Assembly: GCF_019175385.1 (NCBI RefSeq)
Contig: NC_083339.1
Location: 110,717,601 to 110,781,600 of the forward strand
Length of the DNA stretch: 64,000 nucleotides
Origin: Lycium barbarum
Lineage: Eukaryota; Streptophyta; Magnoliopsida; Solanales; Solanaceae
Reading direction: 5' to 3'
The notes beneath the pieces were generated by a model. That model was not told where the DNA came from and did not search any database. It saw nothing but the letters and a program-made list of their open reading frames with translations. Position numbers and translations under genes: made by a program. Positions within the stretch are counted from its first letter, which is position 1, and each line of letters opens with the position of its first letter. Below are positions 19,752 to 31,830 of this stretch, one piece after another.

Positions 19752-20603
19752 CTAGTTATAGAAGGGGTGAATCAGACTCCTTTTAGGCCATACTAGCAGC
19801 ACATTCCTTCTCTTCTTCAAATGTCCTTTCTTTTGAGGACCTGCTTTTTTCACTATGGTTCCCTTCTTGACAACACTCCTATTCTTTTGAACAACGTCAG
19901 CCTTTATCTTGTAGGGCTCTTGATGACGACTTGTTTGCCCGCAAGGAGGAAATGGCTGCTCTTTAGTTGTGGGAACATGTTTGCTGTGGAGATCATAGGG
20001 CATCTTCTCCTTCTCAAAGCCAAGTCCTCTTCTGCCATTTCCATTTTTTTCATTTCTGGAGGAGATTACGTCAAAAGACCAAGTCCACTTGAGAGTTTTG
20101 TCAAGGTCGAACTTAGCCCTTTCCGGATCTTTTCTTAGGAGTTCGTTTTTCTCAATTTCAGCAGTAAGACTTGACTTTACTTTCTTTAGTTCAACTTCAA
20201 GCTCTAAGAAAGTCTCATTTGCTGCTCCTTTTCTTTTAGAGGAGGTTTCCATCTCTTTTCTCACTTGACATTCCAACAAGGTATTTTGTTGGTTTGTCTC
20301 AAACACCTGTTTCTCCATTTCTTTTGTTATCACGCACAGGTCCTCCTTATCTAGTTTTATTTCATCAAGGGCAAGATTCAGCTTCTTTCTCTCAGCAACC
20401 AGAGTATGATAAGAATCAATTAACACACTTGATAGTGATATGAGTTTTTTCTTAGAGAAATCTCTCAAGTTTTTCTTTACATCGAAGAAATTTACCTCTT
20501 TGTTCTCATCATCAACATCACTTGTGTCAGATTCAGCCGTGAATGCAAGGTCTGACTTATGCTCAGTTGCTCCGTCATCAAATGCCATCATGGACAAGCC
20601 CAT
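19752..20603 (-). pseudogene. Ty1/copia gag, C-terminal coiled-coil part
   Basis: 283 codons that begin in the 16-bp overlap with the upstream gag frame, so the two were one polyprotein before a one-base frameshift. It is acidic at the start (SDTSDVDDENKEVNF) and then has a long Lys/Glu/Leu heptad-like coiled coil (residues about 45-165), as found after the zinc knuckle in this group of copia elements. The last third is Lys/Arg-rich. No protease motif follows. Confidence 0.8.
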
Positions 20604-21550
20604 TTGTCATTTTCATCCTCAGACTCGTTTGAGGAGTCTCCCCAAGCTGCAAGTGCTTGATTCACAATCTCATCGGTGGCCTCTTTCCTTCTGAAACTCC
20701 TGCCAGGGACCTGGTTCCTCTTGGCAGTTTTGTCATAATTGTCCTGCCTGATTTGAGGACAATCCTTCATGAAATGAGCAGGTTTCCCACACTTGTGACA
20801 GTAGTAGTCATTTCTGCTGGGGTTTCCTGTTGTGGGGAACATGTCATTTTTCTTTATCATCTTGTGAAACCTCTGTGTGAGATAAGCCATTTTTGAGTCA
20901 TCATCACTGGATTTTCCTTTTGCATCTTTGAGAACCATGCTTTTCTCCTTCTTCACCTCATTCTTTTCTACCTTCTTCATGGTCATCTTCATCTCATACA
21001 TCTTGAGGTTTCCAATAAGCTCATTGACAGTCAACATATCTAGATCTTTGGCTTTAGAGATAGCATTTACTTTGCTATCCCAGGAGTCAGGTAATACGCC
21101 AAGCATCTTCCTTACTAGCTTGGTAGTTGTGATGACTTCTCCGAGAGAGTGGAGTTCATTGATTACGGAGGTGAATCTGGTGTGCATCTCATGAATAGAT
21201 TCACTCTCTTTCATTTTGAACATCTCATACTCAGTGGTGAGTATATCGATCTTGGAGTTTTTTACCTGAGTTGTTCCTTCATGAGCAGTTTGGAGAGCTT
21301 CCCAGATCTCTTTGGCTGATGAACAAGCTGAGACTTGATTGTACTCATCCGGTCCCATTCCACACACAAGAATCTTCTTGACTTTATGGTGCTTCTCCAC
21401 TTTCTTCCTGTTAGCTTCATTGTATTCTTTTCTTGTTTTGATAGTGGTCTCTTTACTGTCTTCACTTGTGTGAACAGGGATATAGGGACCGTCACATCTG
21501 GCTGGCCTGGTGAAAGACTGTCCTTTTTCCATAGTTGGTGGGGCTTCCAT
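20588..21550 (-). pseudogene. Ty1/copia gag, N-terminal part (UBN2 + zinc knuckle)
   Basis: 320 codons from ATG 21550. KEIWEALQTAHEGTTQVKNS and YEMFKMKESESIHEMHTRFT mark the UBN2 (copia gag) domain at about residues 75-205, and CHKCGKPAHFMKDC (about residues 250-263) is a Cys-x2-Cys-x4-His-x4-Cys nucleocapsid knuckle that binds RNA. The N-terminal portion lacks the usual F-x-G-x-N-Y-x-x-W motif: about 60 residues near position 20 look substituted or deleted. It ends by frameshift into the next frame at about 20600. Confidence 0.9.
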
Positions 21551-21593
21551 TTTACAAATTCTTTCTAGGTGTTAACTTTTTAGAAAAGCACCT

Positions 21594-21605
21594 GCTCTGA
21601 TACCA
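21594..21605 (-). other. Primer binding site of copia element (initiator tRNA-Met)
   Basis: Plus-strand gctctgatacca is the complement of TGGTATCAGAGC, two bases inside the LTR edge. Confidence 0.9.
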
Positions 21606-21607
21606 AT

Positions 21608-22461
21608 TGATGCAGGCTACGCGTCCACCGAATAATGTATGAGGGACCTGGTTGTGTACCGGTTCCCTTATGCAATGCAGTATGTAAAGGACACAAGATG
21701 TTACCGTGGAAAACTCTTTGCTCAAGGGATTAAAAACCATGACCTACCCCAGTAGGATTTCAACTCCACTACACGAGCAACTTCTGATTAAAACCTATTG
21801 CAAATTAGGAATTAACTCCCATAATCTCTCACCCTTACAATAGTTGCAACCTAGGAACTAACTCTGATAGTCCCTCCACCCTTACAATACACCGATGTAA
21901 GCACCTCCACTTGACTAACTCTAGCCAAGGAAACTAATACACCTAGAATAAATCTAGCCTAGTGTACCACTTGAAAGCTTATGGAAACACACTTCCAACA
22001 AGCACACTTAGAGAATTTAAAACACCTACAAACAACTTCTAAACAAGAAGAGTAGTTTTACAGTTTAAGCACAAACGAACAAAGAATTACAACAACATAA
22101 AGAACTTAGACTAAATCTGTGTCTGGATCGAGTTCTTCAGTTTTGCAAGTGACTTGTTCTTGAGAGAACTTGAGAACTTGTGACGGCAAAGATTTGCTCG
22201 ATTTTGATTAGGTTTTCAAGTATGATCAATATGTTACCATCACCTTGTATATGTAGTGGGAGCATGTGAGTGAAAAGAGACCACTCTTTAATTTTGACCT
22301 AAAGCATGGGCTAACTCACTATTGTACTTGTGTGCAGCAAGTGGCTCGACTTTATAGCTATCTCTACCGAGAGGCACAGAGAGGAGATTACAAACCAGGT
22401 CTCTATCTGGTTCTGAAACAGTTTGACAATCATCAAAACACAAGTGCACTTGGAACTATCA
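21608..22461 (-). repeat. 5' LTR of the copia element
   Basis: About 854 bp with TG...CA ends (tgatgcagg at 21608; ctatca ending at 22461). The inner edge is fixed by the PBS. The outer edge is where similarity to the other copy of the Tat-like LTR (45799 onward) begins. Confidence 0.65.
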
Positions 22462-22744
22462 ATATTCAAGTTGATACACATAGTTCTTACTCTCACACTT
22501 CTGTACATTTTATATTCTTGTTATTGCTTTACTAAGCTCCGAAGTCACGGCTCATCAATAATAAGAGGAGTCTAACCTCAGATAAGCATCTATAATCCAG
22601 GCTCTCTCTCTCTCTCTCTCTCTTTATTTTATTTGCTTCTATTTACACTATTTGGATACTAGCATCTTAATCTTATTGGTTACTCTAATCTATGTGTCCC
22701 TGACCACGTGTACAAATTCAACTTAACCGTTTTACGAGTAAATA
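22462..22744 (+). repeat. Tat-like 5' LTR, 3' portion
   Basis: Matches 45799-46075 over its length (both: tattcaag, cagttcttactc-type motif, aagtcacggctcatc-type motif, tgaccacgtgtacaaattc-type motif). It contains a (ct)n run (22601-22624). The left part was displaced by the copia insertion. Confidence 0.8.
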
Positions 22745-22747
22745 ATT

Positions 22748-22770
22748 TGGCGCCCACTGTGGGGCCGGGA
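22748..22770 (+). other. Tat-like primer binding site
   Basis: TGGCGCCCACTGTGGGG directly follows the LTR end, the form seen after the 5' LTR in Tat-type plant gypsy elements. Confidence 0.7.
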
Positions 22771-22856
22771 CAGTTGTGGTTATCATTATAATCATCGGTT
22801 GTTTTACTAATTTTCTCTTAAGTGCTCTATTTTTCCTAAAGTATCCAATCCAGGTA

Positions 22857-24330
22857 TGTTAGGAGTTAATGTAAACCCAAACGCTGCGGACCAGCATGCC
22901 GAAATCTCACTAGGACCGGATGGACTATCCGGTCAAACAGGTCTGCATCTACCACACGTGACCTCAACACCATAACAGACGATATCCCCACTGACATACC
23001 TGTAGCAGAAACCATCCAAATCCTCAGGGGACAATACCACGGTGTAATGTCAGAAGTGCAACGGTTAAAACAGTTCGTTGAAACCTTCATGGAAACACCA
23101 GCAGGTCAGGCCACCACACTCCCCACTGGTACGCCATAACCTATAAACAACGCAAACACCACCCGAGGAAACAGACAAACGGTGGAAGGAGGCGGAGAGG
23201 CCACCGAAAGTGGAACAACTCCCTTTGATCCTTTCCAAGTCGAAGTCTAGCGGTTCATGAGGGAAATTACCGGAAAGATGGATAAGATTGCCAAGGAGGC
23301 AGAGAAGAACGTGAAGGAATTCCAGAAGTGCCTCAGCCAAATTCTTGGGGCACCTCTGGTCGTTGAGGGGCCGAATTGGAAGAAGTACCGCCAGTGGGCA
23401 TACACTCCCGAGGCGGTGCCAGAGCTAATCCCAAAACAGTTCAAAATGCCTGATAATCCCAAATATGATGGCACCACTGATCCGCAGGATCATATTACGG
23501 CTTACTCTATGGAAATCAAGGGTAATGACCTTCAGGAGAAAGAGATCGAGTCTGTGTTGATCAAGAAATGAGCATTGAATTACGTCATTTGCCATGCTGG
23601 CAGATGTTTTTATCAAAGCTCATACCGGTGCAAGGAAGGTGAAAACCAGGAAGACGGACATCTTCCATATTGCTCAGGGAGAATCGAAACGTCTCTGAAA
23701 TGTCATTACCCGATTCTAGAAGAAGTGTATGCTGCTACCTGCCATACCGGATGAGTGGGCAGCCAAAGATTTTACCAAAGGTCTGAATCGTTTGAGTTTG
23801 GACATATCCCAGAGGCTCAAGAAAAGTCTCTTCGAGTTCCAAGCCACAACCTGGGAGGACGTATACAACCGTTATGAATCTAAGATTCGAGTGGAAGACG
23901 ACTTGCTGGGGCTTCATCTTCAATTTCCCCTGCAAAGGCAAACAAAGGTTACGGTCTAGATTGGAACTCCTCACAGAATCGTTTCCAGCCGTATCCTCTG
24001 CCAAAAGCTACCAATAGTGGGTCTGGTTATAGGTCACTTGAGAAGCCCGGAGGAAGTAAAATAGATAACTCTGGGACGAACGGATGGGGTTTGCAGCCCA
24101 AGAATAATCAGTGCAGCTCTCCGCCAAAGGGATCAGAACATTTCAAGCTTTCGAATTACACTTTCACCATTAGCGAATCTCAAATGGTGGATGTTCTGAA
24201 GACTCATCCGTCATCTCGTCCTCCGAGGACATTGTGATCCGACCAAAATTCGAGGGATCAAACGGTCTGGTGTGAATTCTACAGGACTTACGGGAATAAG
24301 ACCACCGATTGTAGACATCTCTGGGAGGAG
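22857..24330 (+). pseudogene. Tat-like gag (disrupted)
   Basis: The open piece 23257-23571 has a coiled start (MDKIAKEAEKNVKEFQK), then FKMPDNPKYDGTTDPQDHIT, the Tat/Athila gag signature (P-x-Y-D-G-x-x-D-P). 23729-23959 continues with LNRLSLDISQRLKKSLFEFQ and WEDVYNRYESKIRVEDD. Stops at about 23250, 23569 and 23957 break it. The sequence before 23257 (LRGQYHGVMSEVQRLKQF) is the N-terminal part in another frame. Capsid protein of a retrotransposon; no host role. Confidence 0.82.
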
Positions 24331-24912
24331 GTGGCTAACATGCTTGCCAAAGGACGTCTCCGACAATACTTGAGCGAGAGAGGAAGAAACAATTACAGCA
24401 GAGCCAACCTTGTCGAGGAGAAGGACACACCAACTGATCCCCCGCACGTAATCAACATGATTTTCGAAAGAGCTATGATAGTGGGGACTAGCTTTACTGT
24501 ATCTAGGAAGATGAAAATCTCGGTGACACAAAAAAAGAGAACTCAAGAGTTTTTGGATGATGAGGCTATTACCTTCTCCGATGAAGATGCAGCGGGCATC
24601 ACTTTGCCTCATAATGATGCCCTTGTCATCACCATACTTATTGGAAATTGCCAGGTTAAGCGAGTCATGGTAGACCCAGGAAGTTCAGTAAATATCCTCC
24701 ACTTGAAGGTGCTGGAAGAAATGGGAATGTTAAAGAAAATGATACCAGCGGTGTGGACATTGTCGTGCTTCAACATGGCCAGTGAAACCACCAAGGGAGA
24801 AATCAACTTGCCCATAGCAGCAGGGGGGGTCACGAAGTTGACAAAATTTTATGTGATCGGCATGACATGCAGTACAATACTATTTTCGGAAGACCTTGGG
24901 TTCATGACATGA
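24331..24912 (+). pseudogene. Tat-like aspartic protease region
   Basis: 193 codons. ITFSDEDAAGITLPHNDALV leads into VKRVMVDPGSSVNIL, the active-site loop (D-x-G-S-S) at about residues 108-122, then FNMASETTKGEINLPI and KFYVIG, the usual flap-side sequence. It ends in a TGA where the family reads F-G-R-x-W-x-H-D. It sits between gag and RT as in Ty3/gypsy polyproteins. Confidence 0.83.
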
Positions 24913-25187
24913 AGGCTGTCCCCTCAACTCTTCATCTGCTGCTTAAATTCCTTACTCCGGACGGGATCAGATAGATCTGAGATGAGCAGTCTGTAAATGA
25001 CATGTTCATTGTGGAAGAGCCTGTAGCAATGGGGGGCTAGAACGAGCCGGTCTTGTAGAAAATACAGAGCTTGAGACCCGCTTCATACGAAGACCAGAAG
25101 GCATCAGTGGAGAGAAAATAACGAAAAGCATAAGGAGTCGAGGATGTTTATGGTATCCCGAGATATTTCAACCGCTAGACGAATCAG

Positions 25188-25973
25188 ATGCCACCAAATC
25201 CACTGCTAAGGAGTTATAGCAAATTGCTTTGCATCCAGAACTTCCGGAGATTAACCCCGAAGCTCAGGGAGACTATACTTGCTTATTTAAGTGATACCAA
25301 TGATTGTTTTGCTTGGTCCCATAAGGATATGACAGGTATCTCATCGGATGTTGCAACTCACAAACTTGGAATGGATCTTAGCTTCCCACTAGTTCGCCAA
25401 AAGAAGCGACCCATAGCAGAGGTCCGCAACAGGTTCGTTAAGGAAGAGGTTGCTCTCCTTTTAAACATCAGGTCCATTTGGGAAGTCAAGTACCCGGATT
25501 GGCTCACTAATGTAGTGGTAGTTCCAAAAAAGGTAACAAGTTTAGAATGTGTATAGACTTCAAAGATTTAAATAAAGCATGTTCGAAGGATTCATTCCCG
25601 TTGCCGAGTAATCGATGCTACAGCCAGACATGAAGTAATGAGTTTCCTCGATGCTTACTCCAGGTATAACCAGATAAGGATGCACCCGGAGGATCAAGAG
25701 AAAACTTCCTTTATGACTAATTTCGGAACATACTGTTACAATGTAATACCTTTTGAGTTAAAGAATGCTGAAGCCACTTATCAAAGGCTCGTAAATAAGA
25801 TGTTTGAACAGCAAATAGGCAGCACCATTGAGGTATACATAGATGATTTGTTAGTCAAAAGTCTCCATGTAGGGGACCATATTAATCATTTGCAGGAAAC
25901 ATTTGCCATCCTGAGGAAATACAATATGAAGCTGAACCCTGAGAAGTACACATTTGGGGATCAAATCCGGTAA
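25188..25973 (+). pseudogene. Tat-like reverse transcriptase (frameshifted)
   Basis: The first part (25188-25556) has NDCFAWSHKDMTGISSDVATHKL, VRQKKRPIA and NVVVVPKK; the next motif, FRMCIDFKDLNKACSKDSFPLP, lies in a shifted frame at about 25547-25612. The second part (25638-25973) has FLDAYSRYNQIRMHPEDQEKTSF, ATYQRLVNKMF and VYIDDLLVKS with both catalytic aspartates intact. At least two frameshifts prevent expression. Confidence 0.9.
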
Positions 25974-26054
25974 GTTCTTGGGGTTCCTTGTCTCCAAAGG
26001 GGAATTGAGATAAACCCAGAGAAGATAAAGGCCATCGAAGACATTTCGGACGCC

Positions 26055-26815
26055 TTGGAGGACGTAAAGGCAGTACAATGGCTCACTGGGCGGATAGCTG
26101 CTCTCAGCAGATTCATATCAAGGTCCTCGGACAAGTGTCACAAATTCTTATCTTTGCTCAAGAAGAAAAACGATTTCAAATGGACATCAGAATGTAAACA
26201 GGAGCTCTGTGACCTTAAAGCATATTTATCTTTACCACCACTTATGTCCAAACCAAAGGATGGGGAAGTGTTGCTAGTCTATCTGGCAGTCTCTGAGATA
26301 GCGGTAAGCGTAGTTCTTGTTCAAGAGGACCAAGGTACGTAATTCCCTATTTATTTCGTAAGTCGAGTCATGTCGGGGGCTGAAACTCGATACCCTTTTA
26401 TCAGAAAGGTTGGACTTTGCCCTAGTAATGGCCTCGTGTAAGGTTCAACCTAATTTTTAGTGTCACTCGATCGTCATGGTTACCACCTTTCCTTTAAGGA
26501 ATGTGCTAAGCAGGCCTGAACTCTCAGGGTGATTGGCGAAGTGGGCGGTTGAGTTAAGCGAGACCGATATTGAGTATAAGCCTCATACTACAATCAAGTC
26601 CCAAGTCTTGGCAGACTTTGTGGCAAATTTTAGTTCGGGCGTGGCTCCCCAGGCTCAGAAGGAAGCCTCTCTAGTACAGGAGGTTGATTCCGGGGTATGG
26701 ACACTTTACACAGATGGGGAGTCTAATGTAAAAGGCACGGGGCTCGATGTTATGCTCCGCACCCCTACAAATGATGTCTTAAGGCAAGATATTAATATCG
26801 TGCCTCTCACCACCC
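26055..26815 (+). pseudogene. Tat-like RT thumb and RNase H, cut at junction
   Basis: 26055-26342: VQWLTGRIAALSRFISRSSDK, then FKWTSECKQ and LLVYLAVSEIAVSVVLVQED, the thumb/connection part. From 26533: MAKWAVELSETDIEYKPHTT and VWTLYTDGESNVKGTGLDVML, the RNase H start with its first catalytic Asp. It then loses similarity at about 26812-26818, where sequence read on the other strand becomes Tekay-like integrase. The last roughly 30 codons of the open frame that ends at 26904 are therefore antisense to the neighbouring element. Confidence 0.82.
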
Positions 26816-26817
26816 AA

Positions 26818-29800
26818 TTGGGGATCTATACTTTCTTCCATATAGAGCTTCGTACGAATCCATTTGTATACTGGAATGATAGTTGTTGTTGTACGAAGGG
26901 GTAAGTGGTCGTCCTAACTCCCACCGAAATCTAGAACATATGCTCTTAGCATATCTTCCAAGGTCTGAATAGTACGTTCGTCTTGCCCATCAGTTTGTGG
27001 GTGAAATGTTGTGCTAAGCTTCACCTGAGTACGCAAACCTTCTTGGAAAGACTTCCAAAAATTAGCTGTAAATTTCCCTCCTCTATCAGTAATAATGGAC
27101 ATCGGAATACCATGGAGTCGCACTATTTCTTTAAGGTACAGTCTTGCATAATCGTCTACTGAGTAAGTAGTTCTAACCCGATGGAAATGGGCTGATTTCA
27201 TGAGTCTGTCCACGATCACCCATATAGAGTCATACTTGCTTTGGGAACGAGGTAACGCTACAATGAAATCCATGTTTATTGCTTCCCATTTCCAAGTTGG
27301 AATTTCCATTGCTTGCAATAACCCTCCTGGCTTTTGATGCTCGATTTTTACTTGTTGACAGTTCGGACATTGAGCTACAAATTCTGCTATGTCTTTCTTC
27401 ATTCCATCCCATCAATACATCAATTTGAGATCATGATACATCTTTGTTGCACATGGATGAATAGAATACCGAGAATGATGGGCTTCTTCTAGAATTCGAC
27501 GACATAATTCTGCAACTTTCGGAACACATAACCTGCCTCGGTATCGAAGAACTCCATCTATAGAAGTTTCAAATGGAGACTTCTCTTTTTCATGAAATGT
27601 GTCTCTATAGTGGCTTAACTGAGGATCTTCATATTGACGCTCTTTTACCTCCATGTCCAAGGATGAAACAGTGAGATTATTGACATCAATTCCTATACTA
27701 CCTGAATCAACTAGACGAATTCCAAGATTAGCTAGTTGGTGGAGCTCACGAATTATTTATTTCTTCTCCGGAGGAACTTCACATAGGTTGCCCATTGATC
27801 GGCGGCTAAGTGCATCAACTACTACATTTGCCTTCCCGGGGTGGTATAAAATACTCACATCATAATCTTTCAATAATTCTAACCGCCACCTCTGCCGCAG
27901 ATTTAACTCCTTCTGCTAGAAAATGTATTGGAGACTCTTGTGATCTGTATAGATATCGACATGCACACCATACAAGTAATGCCTCCACATTTTTAATGCA
28001 TGACTAACTGTAGCCAATTCGAGATCATGAGTTGGATAGTTCTTTTCATGTTTCCGTAACTGTCTTGAAGCATAAGCAATAACTTTACCGTGCTGCATTA
28101 ATACACATCCTACCCCAATTCCAGAAGCATCGCAATATACAACATAACCGTCTGTCCCTTCTGAAAGTGTCAAGACTGGAGCTGAAGTTAGCCTATCTTT
28201 CAATTCGTAAAAACTGCATTCACAAGCATCATTCCATTGAAATTTAGCTGACTTCTGGGTTAGCTTTGTCAATGGGGCTGAAATAGAGGAAAACCCCTCC
28301 ACAAACCTTCTGTAGTAACCTGCCAATCCCAAAAAAAATACAGACTTCTGTAGGAGTTGTAGGCCTTGGCCAAGTCTTCACAGCCTCAATTTTCTGAGTA
28401 TCCACTCGGATGCCATCATCTAAAATGACATGCCCCAAAAATGTCACAGAATTCAAGTTCGCATACAATTTTCGAGTTCGAAGAATTCCAAGAACAATAC
28501 GTAAATGGTCTGCGTGTTCTGATTCTGTGCGAGAGTACACTAGAATATCATCAATGAACACTATTACGAATAGATACAAGAGAGATCTAAATACATTATT
28601 CATCAAATTCATAAACACTGTCGGAGCATTAGTTAACCCAAATGACATCACCCGAAATTCATAATGGCCGGATCTCGTTCTGAAGGTTGTCTTGGGAATA
28701 TCTTCTTCTTTAACTCTCACTTAATGATAACCTGACCTTAGGTCTATTTTGGAAAACCACTTGGCACCCTGTAATTGATCAAACAAATCATCAATCCTTG
28801 GGAGAGGATATTTGCTCTTGATCGTCATTTTATTTAACTACCTGTAGTCAATACACATCCGTAAAGAACCATCTTTCTTTCGCACAAATAGGACTGGTGC
28901 TCCCCACGGTGATGAACTGGGTCTAATAAACCCCTTCTCAAGCAAATCCTTCAATTGTGCCTTTAGCTCTTTCAATTCTGCCAGAGCCATTCGGTAAGGA
29001 GGGATAGAAATGGGCTTGGTGTCCGGCACCACATCAATGGCGAAATCAATCTCTCTTTCTGGAGGAAGGTCTGGAAGTTCATCTAGGAATACATCCGGAA
29101 ACTCATTCACCACCGGGACGGATTGGAGAGTTAGCGACTTTGCTTCGGTGTCATGAACTCGTACTAGATGATAAATATAGCCTTTAGCTATCATCTTTCT
29201 TGCCTTAAGGTAGGAAATAAACCTACCCCTTGGGGATGCTGTATTACCCTTCCATTCAAGCATGGGTTCTCCCAAAAATTGAAATCGAACCACTTTCATG
29301 CGACAATCAACATTAGCATAACATGAGGCCAACCAATCCATGCCCATAATTACATCGAAATCTAGCATTTTCAGCTCAACTAAATCAACTTTAGTCTGAC
29401 GATCACATATCACAATCACACAATTTTTGTAGATTTGTCTAGCTATCACAGGACTACCAACCGGAGTAGATACTTCAAAAGGTTTAATTGGTTCAGGTCT
29501 CACCCCAATACGACTGGCAATATACGGAGTGATATAGGACAACGTAGAACCCAGATCAATCAACGCATAAACATCATGAGAGAAAATAGTCAATATACCT
29601 GTAACCAAATCTGGAGAAGACTCGAGATCCTGGCGTCCAGCTAAAGCATAGATACGGAGTTGGGTACCACCTGAACTGGACGCTCCCCCTCTGCCTTTAC
29701 CTCGCCCTGCTGGAATCTGGGGAGTCTGCCCTGCTGGGCGCACAGAAGAAGAACTCGCCGCTAATCCTGTGGGCTGGACTCCGCCTCTACCGTACCTTGT

Positions 29801-29880
29801 AGGACAATAACACATGACATGCCCCGTCTGTCCACAAACATAACAAGCATCTATACCTTGGCAACATGGCCCCGAATGTA
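26818..29880 (-). pseudogene. Tekay-like pol: zinc knuckle, PR, RT, RNase H, integrase (disrupted)
   Basis: In order on the minus strand: [14 protein letters not shown] nucleocapsid knuckle (about 29809-29850); protease [17 protein letters not shown] (about 29510-29560); RT with [12 protein letters not shown] (28840-28880), GLTNAPTVFM and VIVFIDDILVYSRTESEHA (about 28500-28570); RNase H with [14 protein letters not shown] and [20 protein letters not shown] (28000-28170); integrase zinc finger HHSRYSIHPCATK...CPNCQQVK (27340-27480); integrase core MDFIVALPRSQSKYDSIWVI, IITDRGGKFTANFW and TDGQDERTIQTLEDMLRA (D, D, E all present). Breaks include TGG-to-TGA between zinc finger and core (about 27411) and TGG-to-TAG after LDFGGS (about 26914). 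Confidence 0.93.
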
Positions 29881-30333
29881 TTTTTCTGCACTGACTACGT
29901 CGTGGAACCGGTGGTCTCCTCTGGCTATAATCACCCCCAAACTGAGAACCTAAAGCTCTCGAGCTCTGACCCTACCCTGAATGAATAGAGCGGTCAAACC
30001 TCCTTCCTGCAAATCGTGGAGGTGAACTACTCGCTGATTGGCCTGAATATCCAGAATATGACTGCCTCAATCCCCTCTATAGTCACTACCGGTACCCATA
30101 GATCTGGTCCTCTTACTCTGCCCCCTATCGGTATCACGCTCACCCCTCTGTGGACATTATTGCTCTTCTATGTTCTAGGCAAGGGCCTGAATGCGGGAAA
30201 TATCCATCCCATCTTGCAAGGAAGCCGTCAAGCAGTCCTTGAAAAAATGTGGCCCTAAGCCACTCACAAATCTATGCACTCTATCTCCCATGTTGGCCAC
30301 CATAGTCGGAGCATATCAAGCCAATGAATTAAA

Positions 30334-30987
30334 CTAAAGGCTATATTCCCGGGCACTCATATTTCCTTGATTCAAATTTAAAAATCTATCCGCTCTAGCT
30401 CGACGGACTTCGGGTGGCAAATAATGGCGGATGAAGGCATCTACAAATTCTTGCCGAATCGGAGGTGGTGCATTTTCTTTTCTTGATGATATCCAATTAT
30501 TATACCATAAGACCGCCACATCTCGGAGTCTATAAGATGCTAGCTCCACAGATTCAGTTTCGGAGGCATGAATAAACTTCAATGTTCTCAACATTTCGTC
30601 GATAAAACCTTGCGGGTCTTCATCCGGCTTTGACCCGAAAAACTCTGAAGGATTCAAACTCATGAAATCACGGGCTCTAGTATTAACTGCCCTGTCACTT
30701 AAACCTGAACTCTGCCGTTGTGCTTGGGCGGCAACTAACTGTGTCAAAAGATGGATAGCCTCGGTCATTTGTTGACCCGAAGTAGCCGGGGGAGGAACTG
30801 GAGGCATAAGAGCTGGAACCGAAGCCCCTTCTTGTTCTCCTATGCTAGGCGGAGTAGGAGAGGTACTAGGTAGAGCCTCATTATGTCATTCACCCTCTTC
30901 TACATTCATCGGCGGCTCCCTTTCTACCCGCCTTTTCATCGTAGTCTTTCCCTTCTGGGCAGCTGTAGCTTTTCCCTTTGGCGGCAT
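30334..30987 (-). pseudogene. Tekay-like gag (disrupted)
   Basis: The natural start is the ATG at 30985-30987 (MPPKGKATAAQKGKTTMKRR), but a TGA near 30886 stops it; an open piece resumes at 30807. Domain residues: MSLNPSEFFGSKPDEDPQGF, then MLRTLKFIHASETESVELAS, YRLRDVAVLWYNNW and RQEFVDAFIRHYLPPEVRRA, the classic retrotransposon gag pattern (P..F.G..DP..F...W....F...F). Past 30334 the reading continues in other frames (ARYAPTMVANMGDRVHRF-like). Confidence 0.9.
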
Positions 30988-31177
30988 CTCTAAAATCATA
31001 ACACAATATTAGGGAGGAGAAAATCTTATAACATGGCTCTATCGAACGATCTCATAAGAAGAAGAATGGTCATTTTTCCTAAATGCATGTAGCCTCCTGT
31101 TTATTAGTGTGGCGCGCAACACACCGTAAACAAGACTCTACTAGACACGGCTCGTAGACACTTCCTGGGTCTGAACA

Positions 31178-31189
31178 GCTCTGATACCA
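31178..31189 (-). other. Primer binding site of Tekay-like element
   Basis: Plus-strand gctctgatacca, the complement of TGGTATCAGAGC, four bases from the LTR edge. Confidence 0.9.
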
Positions 31190-31830
31190 CTTTTGTCACG
31201 ACCCGACTAAGGGCCATGAAGGGTACCCGGGGCTAACCACCGAACACCACTCATATTACTCGTAATCATACTCATTCTGTGATCATTGGTTAATAACCTA
31301 CTTATAATCATAGGGAAACCATTTTCATGTGAAACATAATTACTTTTATATACATAAGCCCTCTGTCTATCAAAATAATAATACATATATACACATGGGA
31401 AAAATCGTGAGACCATACTACCCACACGTGCGTATCTACGAGCCTCTACTAGAGTACTAGACATATGAACGGGACAGGACCCCTTCGTGCCCAAAATAGA
31501 TATATACACAAAATCATAAGCAATGGCACCTCCGGAACAATGGAGTGCTCTCAAGTCTGCTGATAGCTCCTATGAGTCTGGATCACCTCCCTGTCTACCT
31601 GTGGGCATGAACACAGCGTCCAAATAAAAGTACGTTAGTACGAGCATTGTACTGAGCATGTAAGGCTTAAATAAAATGAGCATAATAAAGAAATCCTGAA
31701 ACACAAGGTGAAAACATAACCTGCTTAGCCTTTAAGAGTAAATGCATTTTAAACATATCACATACATCAACCTATCACGTATATAATCCTCATTTACTCG
31801 CGTCCGGGTACCATCATACTCCGCCCACTA

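Larger units (their letters stand above)
19620..22461 (-). mobile_element. Ty1/copia element remnant: LTR, PBS, gag; pol absent
   Basis: From the right on the minus strand: LTR (21608-22461), PBS (21594-21605), gag frames (19752-21550) and a short tail (19620-19750) reading VWVPK-like gag-pol border residues. No protease, integrase or RT follows; ordinary sequence and a retroposon fragment come instead, so it is 3'-truncated or a gag-only derivative. It lies against the LTR of the Tat-like gypsy element at 22462, probably having inserted into it. Confidence 0.8.

Noticed and set aside
23065..23340. Minus-strand frame with secreted-protein-like composition
   Set aside because: Antisense of the Tat-like gag.
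26815..26904. C-terminal part of the plus-strand RNase H open frame
   Set aside because: It is antisense to the Tekay-like integrase (YNNNYHSSIQMDSYEALYG on the minus strand), not RNase H.
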